NCBI GenBank assembly: GCA_938082955.1
Contig: CALKDE010000146.1
Span: 1-11,308 of the forward strand
DNA from: an uncultured Pseudomonadales bacterium
GTDB lineage: Bacteria > Pseudomonadota > Gammaproteobacteria > Pseudomonadales > Pseudohongiellaceae
DNA length: 11,308 bases
Direction: 5' to 3'
The stretch's first letter is position 1. Every line of letters starts with the position of its first letter. Positions 1 through 5,671 of the stretch are shown piece by piece. The notes under the pieces are model-generated. The model did no database searches and was not told the DNA's origin. It saw only the letters and a list, made by a program, of their open reading frames with translations. The position numbers were made by a program, and so were the translations under genes.

Positions 1-324
1 GCGGATCATGTCAAACATCGTTTGCATAACCTCTCTCTCTGGTCGCGCGATGCGAAGCGGATGAAAGGGATCTATGCCGGTAAATTTTAGTGCAGCTTCT
101 TCGAGCTTTAAACCCTCAAAGGGGATGACGCGTTGGAAGAAAGTTTGTTCGATGTCAATAACGCCCTTCTCATCCATGCCCAATATTACGGCGGATATTT
201 CTAGGATCGCATCTGTTTGTGAATTAAATCCGCCAGTTTCTATATCGACTACAACTGGAAGGAATGTGCGAAATCTATTCGCGAGTAGGTAATTTTCTTC
301 CTCTTCGGAGTCCGAGTCGTTCAT
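1..324 (-). CDS. rnt: Ribonuclease T, N-terminal part (gene runs off the left edge)
   Basis: RNase T is a DEDD-family 3'-5' exoribonuclease that trims the 3' ends of tRNAs and other stable RNAs in the cytoplasm. Only the first 108 codons are present; the gene continues past position 1. Translation from the ATG at 322-324 gives an acidic N-terminus (MNDSDSEEEE), then FRTFLPVVVDIETGGFN. Asp27 and Glu29 in the DIETGGFN segment are the first two metal-binding acidic residues of the DEDD exonucleases. This is followed by TDAILEISAV and TGIDPFHPLR, which resemble the same regions of E. coli RNase T (TDALLEIAAI, NGIDPNDP). The remaining catalytic residues would lie outside the window. The start codon overlaps the pyrC stop in an ATGA, so translation is probably coupled to pyrC. 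The pyrC-rnt order is also known in Pseudomonas. Identity is very likely. Confidence 0.93.
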   Translation of the reverse strand, partial: MNDSDSEEEENYLLANRFRTFLPVVVDIETGGFNSQTDAILEISAVILGMDEKGVIDIEQTFFQRVIPFEGLKLEEAALKFTGIDPFHPLRIARPEREVMQTMFDMIR

Positions 325-1370
325 TGTGTTACCTTTTCTACGGACCAGGAGATGGACTCGTTTGCACGCATGGGTATGACACTGCCGCCGTCGAATAAGT
401 ATTCTGCTGGCACAGTGCTGGGGGTTTTGCTAAGTGTGATTTGAGCCTGATTGCGGGGCAGATTGTAAAAATCGGCACCGAAGAAACTCGCGAAGCCTTC
501 TAGTTTATCTAGAGCATCCTCTGCCTCGAAGACCTCTGTATAGAGTTCAAGAGCTGCATGGGCAGAATATATTCCTGCACAGCCACAGGAAGTCTCTTTG
601 GTGTCTATTGAGTGTGGCGCAGAATCAGTGCCGAGGAAAAATTTTGGGTTTGCGCTGGTGGCCGCTGTAATGAGAGCGCGCTGATGGGTGTTTCTTTTCA
701 GTATTGGCAAGCAATAAAAGTGAGGCCTGACCCCGCCGACTAACAAATCATTGCGATTGAGTAGCAAATGATGCGGTGTAATCGTGGCAGCTATGTTTTC
801 GCTTTGACCTGTTATAAATTCTACGGCATCTTTAGTGGTGATGTGCTCGAGAACAATCTTTAAGTCTGGAAACCTTTGTGTCAGCGGTGCGAGGACCGTC
901 TCTATAAAGATGCGCTCTCTATCGAAGATGTCTACCGCGGTATCAGTGACTTCTCCATGGATAAGAAGTGGCAAGCCAATTTCTGCCATTTTCTCCAGAG
1001 CAGGATAGACACATTCGAGCTCGGCCACGCCGCTCTCCGAATTGGTCGTTGCCCCTGCAGGATAGAACTTGATGCCTGCTAGGCAGTCTTCTTCATGTGC
1101 TCGCTGTATTTCCTGCGTACAAAGTTGATCAGTAAGGTAGAGGGTCATAAGGGGATCAAAAACGCTTCCCTGGGGCACGCAGGAAACAATTCGTTGCCTG
1201 TAGGAAAGCGCCTGTGCCACGGTGGTTACCGGCGGCTTAAGGTTTGGCATAACGATTGCCCTGCCAAAAACTCGCGCGCTGTGGGCAACGGTAGTCTTGA
1301 GTGCCCCACCGTCGCGCAGATGTAAGTGCCAGTCATCGGGCTGGGTAATGCTGAGGGTTGTGAGGCTCAT
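321..1370 (-). CDS. pyrC: Dihydroorotase (PyrC, E. coli-type)
   Basis: PyrC cyclises N-carbamoyl-L-aspartate to dihydroorotate, the third step of de novo pyrimidine synthesis, in the cytoplasm. The 349-residue product has the usual length of the E. coli-type enzyme (about 348). The binuclear zinc site is complete: His15 and His17 in DDWHLHLRD, Lys101 (the lysine that becomes carboxylated) in GIKFYPAGATTNS, His138 in LLIHGEVT, His176 in EHITTKD and Asp249 in LGTDSAPH. The VGGVRPHFYCLPILKR segment and the SCGCAG loop are also characteristic of this type. It starts at an ATG at 1368-1370 with only a weak purine-rich stretch upstream. Its stop overlaps the rnt start by 4 nt, so the two genes form an operon transcribed away from argG. 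I see nothing abnormal in it. Confidence 0.97.
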   Translation of the reverse strand: MSLTTLSITQPDDWHLHLRDGGALKTTVAHSARVFGRAIVMPNLKPPVTTVAQALSYRQRIVSCVPQGSVFDPLMTLYLTDQLCTQEIQRAHEEDCLAGIKFYPAGATTNSESGVAELECVYPALEKMAEIGLPLLIHGEVTDTAVDIFDRERIFIETVLAPLTQRFPDLKIVLEHITTKDAVEFITGQSENIAATITPHHLLLNRNDLLVGGVRPHFYCLPILKRNTHQRALITAATSANPKFFLGTDSAPHSIDTKETSCGCAGIYSAHAALELYTEVFEAEDALDKLEGFASFFGADFYNLPRNQAQITLSKTPSTVPAEYLFDGGSVIPMRANESISWSVEKVTQ

Positions 1371-1412
1371 TAATGCGTGCTTCTGTGTCTTCTAAGGCAA
1401 GATTGCTACTGT

Positions 1413-1418
1413 ATTGTA
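1413..1418 (-). promoter_or_regulatory. Weak candidate -10 element for pyrC-rnt
   Basis: On the minus strand the hexamer TACAAT (5 of 6 matches to TATAAT) lies about 43 nt before the pyrC ATG. The best -35 at 17-nt spacing is TTCAGC, which is only a half match. The position suits a pyrC promoter but the evidence is sequence similarity alone. Confidence 0.25.
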
Positions 1419-1456
1419 ACGGAATTAGGCAGGCAGCTGAATTGTCTATTTAGTCG

Positions 1457-1671
1457 ATGCTGAAAAGTCATCCCTGACTTTCCAGCATGTCGTGCTCCAA
1501 AGGCTGTCGCGAAAGTGTCATTTCACTTGCTTTTGGCGCACTCGCATTGCCCTGAGTGGGCAATGGTTGCACATCCGATGTGCAACGCGCATTGACCAGA
1601 AAAATGCATGCAGCCGCCGTTTTCTGATCGGAATTTTAGCGATATCTGGAGCTAAGTGATTGAAATCGCTA
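1457..1671. repeat. Cluster of inverted repeats in the pyrC-argG intergenic region
   Basis: This part of the 557-nt gap holds no plausible gene but carries five hairpin-forming inverted repeats one after another. They are: 1457-1470 with 1475-1488 (14 bp, one A/C mismatch, 4-nt loop TCCC); 1545-1552 with 1558-1565 (8 bp perfect, CATTGCCC/GGGCAATG); 1566-1586 (GTTGCACAT, centre CCG, ATGTGCAAC, 9 bp perfect); 1597-1603 with 1620-1626 (CAGAAAA/TTTTCTG, 7 bp); and 1637-1643 with 1665-1671 (TAGCGAT/ATCGCTA, 7 bp). The CAATG at 1561-1565 can pair with CATTG at either 1545-1549 or 1590-1594, so two folds exclude each other. No hairpin is followed by a clean U-run. It could be a small-RNA gene, a palindromic intergenic repeat element or an operator array; the sequence alone cannot separate these. 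Confidence 0.5.
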
Positions 1672-1773
1672 TCGAGGTGCGTTTTTCAGGTTTGACTATT
1701 CAAGCCGATTTGTCCCCGTTGCCTTTAATATATTCGAATTAGCGCGCTAATAGTGATCAGCAGTGGTGGTTGG

Positions 1774-1782
1774 TGCTAGAAT
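1774..1782 (+). promoter_or_regulatory. Extended -10 promoter candidate for argG
   Basis: TGCTAGAAT matches the extended -10 form TGnTATAAT, with TAGAAT at 1777-1782. A -35 is hardly recognisable (TGATCA at 17-nt spacing), which is acceptable for an extended -10 promoter. Transcription would start near 1789-1790 and give an argG leader of about 138 nt. I found no convincing ArgR box overlapping it. Confidence 0.45.
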
Positions 1783-1796
1783 ACGCGTCCTTTTTC

Positions 1797-1902
1797 GTGC
1801 CAAGGCCGGCAATCTCTCGCCTTGGTGCATTTTCAAGTACTCTTTGAGTTTAGGGGCGACAATTGCCGCGCCTAAAGTCGATTTGTTCTGGTTTTAGCCA
1901 GA
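1797..1902 (+). promoter_or_regulatory. Structured 5' leader of argG with three hairpins
   Basis: Three stem-loops follow each other in the predicted argG leader. The first pairs 1797-1806 with 1819-1828 (10 bp including two G-U pairs, 12-nt loop). The second pairs 1849-1858 with 1867-1876 (TTTAGG and CCTAAA, then one G/G mismatch, then GCG with CGC; 8-nt loop). The third pairs 1887-1891 with 1898-1902 (TCTGG/CCAGA, 6-nt loop). The Shine-Dalgarno GGAG at 1917-1920 lies outside all three stems, 7 nt before the ATG. There is no U-run typical of an attenuator and no leader peptide rich in Arg codons. A regulatory role is inferred only from the folding potential. Confidence 0.35.
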
Positions 1903-1927
1903 GTGACTAGGATTTTGGAGTTTCGTT

Positions 1928-3139
1928 ATGTCAGATATAAACAAAGTGGTTTTAGCTTATTCGGGGGGGCTTGATACCTCGGTAATCGCAAAATGGCTGC
2001 AGCAGACCTATGACTGCGAAGTGGTGACTTTCACTGCCGACATCGGCCAGGGAGAAGAGGTGGAGCCAGCGCGGTTGAAAGCCGAAGCCATGGGCATAAA
2101 GGAAATCTATATAGAAGACCTGCGTGAAGAGTTCGTGCGCGACTATGTCAATCCGATGTTTCGTGCGAATGCGGTATATGAAGGCGAATATTTGCTAGGC
2201 ACCTCCATCGCTAGGCCATTAATTGCTAAGCGACTCGTAGAGATCGCGGCGGAGACAAGTGCAGATGCTATTTCCCACGGAGCGACGGGAAAAGGAAACG
2301 ATCAGGTACGATTCGAACTCGGCGCCTACGCATTGAGTCCTGGCATTGAAGTGATCGCGCCATGGCGAACCTGGGATCTGAACTCGAGAGACAAATTACT
2401 GACCTATTGCGCACAGAACAACATCTCCGTAGAGAAGAAGCTCGGAACGAAATCGCCTTATTCCATGGATGCCAATTTACTCCATATTTCCTACGAAGGT
2501 GACGTGTTGGAAGACCCTGGCGCCGAGCCTGAGGAAGAAATGTGGCTCTGGTCTGTATCGCCTGAAGCGGCGCCGGATGTTGCAACTTATATCGAGCTGG
2601 AATACGAGCGTGGGGATATCGTGGCAATAAATGGCGAGAAGATGTCTCCTGCTACAGTCTTGGCAGAGCTCAATCGCGTTGGTGGGGCAAACGGAATCGG
2701 CAGAGCAGACATAGTCGAGAATCGCTATGTAGGTATGAAGTCGCGTGGCTGCTATGAGACTCCCGGCGGCACTATCATGTTGAAAGGGCATCGCGCGATT
2801 GAATCGTTGACCCTTGATCGTGAGCTAGCGCACCTGAAGGATGATTTGATGCCTCGCTATGCGACCTTGGTTTATAACGGCTATTGGTTCTCTCCGGAGC
2901 GAATCGCATTGCAGACTCTTATCGATGAATCGCAGAAATTCGTGAATGGCAAGGTAAGACTTAAACTCTACAAGGGCAACGTGGTGGTGGTTGGCAGAGA
3001 ATCTCAGCACTCGTTGTTCGATGAAGAAATCGCAACATTCGAAGATGACGCCGGCGCCTACAATCAAGGCGATGCTGAAGGCTTCATCAAACTCAATGCC
3101 CTGCGACTAAGAATCGCTGCGCAGAAGGGTCGATTGTAA
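1928..3139 (+). CDS. argG: Argininosuccinate synthase
   Basis: ArgG joins citrulline and aspartate at the cost of ATP, which is cleaved to AMP and PPi, to form argininosuccinate, the penultimate step of arginine synthesis. The 403-residue length is that of the common ~400-residue class and not the longer E. coli form (about 447). The N-type ATP pyrophosphatase P-loop AYSGGLDTS is at residues 10-18. Family segments follow in order: TADIGQGEE, YEGEYLLGTSIARPLIAK, SHGATGKGNDQVRFE (citrulline/aspartate-binding), APWR and KSPYSMDANLLHISYEGDVLEDP. The ATG at 1928 has a good GGAG 7 nt upstream. It is the only plus-strand gene in the window and appears monocistronic. It converges with nth across 27 nt, where I see no clear rho-independent terminator. 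Confidence 0.98.
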   Translation: MSDINKVVLAYSGGLDTSVIAKWLQQTYDCEVVTFTADIGQGEEVEPARLKAEAMGIKEIYIEDLREEFVRDYVNPMFRANAVYEGEYLLGTSIARPLIAKRLVEIAAETSADAISHGATGKGNDQVRFELGAYALSPGIEVIAPWRTWDLNSRDKLLTYCAQNNISVEKKLGTKSPYSMDANLLHISYEGDVLEDPGAEPEEEMWLWSVSPEAAPDVATYIELEYERGDIVAINGEKMSPATVLAELNRVGGANGIGRADIVENRYVGMKSRGCYETPGGTIMLKGHRAIESLTLDRELAHLKDDLMPRYATLVYNGYWFSPERIALQTLIDESQKFVNGKVRLKLYKGNVVVVGRESQHSLFDEEIATFEDDAGAYNQGDAEGFIKLNALRLRIAAQKGRL

Positions 3140-3166
3140 GCGGCTACAACTCCACTGCCGACTGGA

Positions 3167-3805
3167 TTATTCGGCGTAGACTTTTTTGCGAAACTCGCAG
3201 AGGTCTTCTATAACACAAGCTCCGCAGCGGGGCTTGCGTGCTAGGCAGACGTAGCGTCCATGCAAAATTAGCCAGTGATGTGCATCGAGTAAGAATTCCT
3301 CTGGTACTAACTTTATCAGCCGGCGCTCGACTTCCAGCACATTTTTTCCCGGCGCTATCCCTGTCCGGTTCGATATCCTGAATATATGTGTATCCACGGC
3401 CATAGCGATCTGACGAAACGCGGTGTTCAGCACTACATTTGCAGTCTTTCTCCCAACCCCTGGAAGTGCTTCTAACAGCTCTCTTTTATCCGGCACCACT
3501 GAATTATGTTCTTGGACTAAGATGTCACAAGTCTTGATGACATTGACGGCTTTAGTATTAAACAGGCCTATCGTTTTAATGTACGTTTTTAGCCCGGTAA
3601 CACCGAGTGCAAATATTTTCTGGGGAGTATTTGCAATCGCGTAGAGTTTTTCCGTCGCCTTATTTACGCTGACATCCGTCGCCTGCGCAGAAAGAATAAC
3701 CGATATTAATAACTCGAAGGTGCTGCTGTATTTTAGTTCGGTTTTTGGCTCTGGGTTTTCGCGTCTAAGGCGCGAAAAAATTTCTATTCTTTTTTCTTTG
3801 TTCAT
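3167..3805 (-). CDS. nth: Endonuclease III (Nth), DNA glycosylase/AP lyase
   Basis: Nth removes oxidised pyrimidines such as thymine glycol and cleaves the strand at the resulting abasic site, starting base-excision repair. The 212-residue protein matches E. coli Nth (211) in length and in key positions. These are the helix-hairpin-helix LPGVGRKTA with catalytic Lys120, VDTH with catalytic Asp138, and the C-terminal [4Fe-4S] cysteines C187, C194, C197 and C203 (spacing C-x6-C-x2-C-x5-C). Its ATG overlaps the rsxE stop as ATGA, so it is the last, translationally coupled gene of the rsx operon. An rsxE-nth linkage is widespread in Gammaproteobacteria, including E. coli. Nth here looks entirely normal, in contrast to the altered membrane subunits just upstream. 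Confidence 0.97.
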   Translation of the reverse strand: MNKEKRIEIFSRLRRENPEPKTELKYSSTFELLISVILSAQATDVSVNKATEKLYAIANTPQKIFALGVTGLKTYIKTIGLFNTKAVNVIKTCDILVQEHNSVVPDKRELLEALPGVGRKTANVVLNTAFRQIAMAVDTHIFRISNRTGIAPGKNVLEVERRLIKLVPEEFLLDAHHWLILHGRYVCLARKPRCGACVIEDLCEFRKKVYAE

Positions 3806-4521
3806 TCTTTGCTTAGCCTTCCAGTAACTCGCGCTCTTGTCGCTGGCATAATTTTTTCTGATTCATCAAATGGAGTGTTATTCGTTAGCAGTGTAAGTGA
3901 ATTTAGTAAAGCAATTAGCAAGCCTAATAATAGGAGAACGCCGGCCTGTGTATTGGCGAATCCAAAGAAGTGGATGTCGTCTAGATCGCTTGCGAGGGTG
4001 GAGAGTTCGCTGCTCGCAGGAAGCAATAGTTGCCAGTTAGCGAAGATCGTTCCGCTAATCAGTAGTTCTCTACAAAAAGTGAGTAGACAAAGGGCAACTA
4101 GAAACCCGAATCCGGTTTTTGCCGCATCCAGTGTCGCTACTGGCCAGGGGGATTGTCCGGCGACCGTCTCTATGCGAATTAAGATAGCAACGTTACAGCA
4201 GATAAGGGGAAGATAGATGCCAAGTCTTAAAAACAGAGGATAGAAGTAAAGTTGGCCTATTGTTTCTACTATGGTGGTGTAGCTAGCGAGTATCAACATA
4301 TACCAAACAAGGCGCCATTTCTGCGAGATAATCCCCCTTAAAACAGAGGCGGTAAAGCAGGAAAGGATGCAGACAAAAAATGTCGCGACACCCAGTCCGA
4401 TGCCGTAGGCAAGAGTGCTAGAAACTGCCAGCACAGGACTCAGGCCGAGTAGTTGCACCAGCACAGGGTTATTCTCCCAAACCATGCCTTTTTTTTGTGC
4501 TTGAATCTCTAAATCATTCAC
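3802..4521 (-). CDS. rsxE: Rnf/Rsx membrane subunit E, lacking the [2Fe-2S] cysteines
   Basis: RsxE (RnfE) is a polytopic inner-membrane subunit that pairs with RsxA. In known complexes each gives two cysteines to a [2Fe-2S] cluster in the membrane centre. The 239-residue product is recognisable by NNPVLVQLLGL, the IYLPLI segment and the operon position. Compared from memory with E. coli RsxE, the LLGLCP cysteine is Ser28 (LLGLSP; codon at 4438-4440) and the TNC cysteine is Val111 (CCNV; codon at 4189-4191). New cysteines occur at 51 and 55 (VCILSC, helix 2) and 108-109, besides 145 and 150. About six transmembrane helices are visible. It starts with GTG at 4519-4521, overlapping the rsxD end by 8 nt (GTGAATGA), which leaves no room for rsxG. 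The C-terminal third is divergent. It is clearly a family member; function in electron transfer is uncertain. Confidence 0.9.
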   Translation of the reverse strand: MNDLEIQAQKKGMVWENNPVLVQLLGLSPVLAVSSTLAYGIGLGVATFFVCILSCFTASVLRGIISQKWRLVWYMLILASYTTIVETIGQLYFYPLFLRLGIYLPLICCNVAILIRIETVAGQSPWPVATLDAAKTGFGFLVALCLLTFCRELLISGTIFANWQLLLPASSELSTLASDLDDIHFFGFANTQAGVLLLLGLLIALLNSLTLLTNNTPFDESEKIMPATRARVTGRLSKE

Positions 4522-5671
4522 GTTTTACTGGCGCCTCATTAGGGCGGGACTTGCTGCGCAGTCCATGCCCAAAGATTCGTGGTCTGCAATACTGATCTAG
4601 AACCGGAGCGCAGAAATTGCCGAATAACACGGCGAAAGCGATCGAATCGAGATAGCTGCCCCATACCCGTATGGAGTAGATGGACACGCCGATAATGATA
4701 CCGTAAACAAGCTTGCCTGGCCGTGTGGTGGCGGCGCTGACCGGATCCGTGGCAATAAAGAAAGCGCCAATCATGGTCGCGCTTCCAAAAAGATGAAGGT
4801 AAGGCGTACCGTAAATCGCAACACTTCCAGGAGCATAAAATAGAGCGGCTAGGACGAATACGGTTGCAATAATCGCCAAGGGTATGTGCCAGCTGATTAT
4901 TCTCTTGTAGAGTAAGAATAGTCCGCCGAGCAAGTAGCTGATGTTAATTATTTCCCATGCCGTCTCTGACTCTCGAGCAAACAGCGAGGCTCCTGATTCC
5001 CTGGCCGTCAATAACGCACTTTTGCCGGCCATCTTGAACTCGATAAGTGGAGTAGCCATCGCTAGCCCATCTACAAAGTCACTGATGTCGATGACACCTG
5101 ATGCGGCGAATGGGAAGGCAAGTAGTAACGCCTGCTTGAAGCCACCCCAACTCAATGGGCTTAGAAATTCCCGCTCAACAGTTAAGATAGGTATGCCTAG
5201 ATTATCGGTGGGCTGTGGCTCGGTGATGACCTCAAAGGGGATATGCCAGCCAGTCATCTCTAAAGGGAAGGCCAGTAACAACATTGCATAGCCGCACATC
5301 GCCGGGTTAAAGGGGTTCTGCCCAAGTCCCCCATATAGATGCTTAGCAATTACTATTGCGAACACGATGCCAAGCGCCACAAGCCACCATGGCGATCCAG
5401 GGGGAATGGCGATGGCAAAAAGGAGCGCGGTAACTAGTGCGCTTTTGTCACCTAGGTGGGAACGTATATCTCGGTTACGCAGTCGCAGCATCGCCGCTTC
5501 GGCGAGCACTGCGAATGTAATGGCGATGGCTATGTTGATTAATATCCCAAAACCAAAATACCACAGTGAGGCGAAGATCCCAGGAAGTAGCGCATACATG
5601 AGGGTTTGCATGAGCTGGGTAATATTTCTGCCGCTGTGTTGGAAGGGCGCACCGGCCTTTAAAGCGCTCAT
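4514..5671 (-). CDS. rsxD: Rnf/Rsx membrane subunit D (covalent-flavin subunit)
   Basis: RsxD (RnfD, NqrB homologue) is a polytopic membrane subunit that normally carries FMN linked by a phosphodiester bond to a threonine. The 385-residue product is somewhat longer than E. coli RsxD (about 352). Diagnostic segments are KHLYGGLGQNPFNPAM (residues 110-125), FFIATDPVSAATTRPGK (304-320) and the C-terminal YCRPRIFGHG. The flavin-attachment segment is DGLAMATPL at 201-209. Thr207, the expected FMN acceptor, is kept, but the Ser/Thr three residues before it is Ala (E. coli has SQATPL as I recall). Start ATG 5669-5671 overlaps the rsxC stop as ATGA. Directly after it comes rsxE, where most gammaproteobacterial operons have rsxG. 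The frame is intact throughout, and family membership is certain. Confidence 0.95.
   Translation of the reverse strand: MSALKAGAPFQHSGRNITQLMQTLMYALLPGIFASLWYFGFGILINIAIAITFAVLAEAAMLRLRNRDIRSHLGDKSALVTALLFAIAIPPGSPWWLVALGIVFAIVIAKHLYGGLGQNPFNPAMCGYAMLLLAFPLEMTGWHIPFEVITEPQPTDNLGIPILTVEREFLSPLSWGGFKQALLLAFPFAASGVIDISDFVDGLAMATPLIEFKMAGKSALLTARESGASLFARESETAWEIINISYLLGGLFLLYKRIISWHIPLAIIATVFVLAALFYAPGSVAIYGTPYLHLFGSATMIGAFFIATDPVSAATTRPGKLVYGIIIGVSIYSIRVWGSYLDSIAFAVLFGNFCAPVLDQYCRPRIFGHGLRSKSRPNEAPVKRE

Noticed and set aside
1438..1452. ArgR box (TGAAT...ATTTA) upstream of argG
   Set aside because: The half-sites are one base too far apart and one is mismatched, and the site is more than 300 nt before the likely argG promoter.
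1692..1734. Second argG promoter from TTGACT (1692-1697) and TATATT (1729-1734)
   Set aside because: The spacing is about 31 nt, and no acceptable -10 lies 16-18 nt after TTGACT.
2268..2791. Antisense reading frames inside argG
   Set aside because: They are opposite-strand shadows of a well-conserved enzyme; their products show no recognisable domain and there are no associated signals.
3140..3166. Bidirectional terminator between argG and nth
   Set aside because: The 27-nt gap has only a 4-bp possible stem and no U-run on either strand.
4514..4521. rsxG lost through a frameshift or hidden in another frame
   Set aside because: rsxD and rsxE are both full length to their family-typical ends and overlap by 8 nt; there is no spare sequence in which a broken rsxG could lie.
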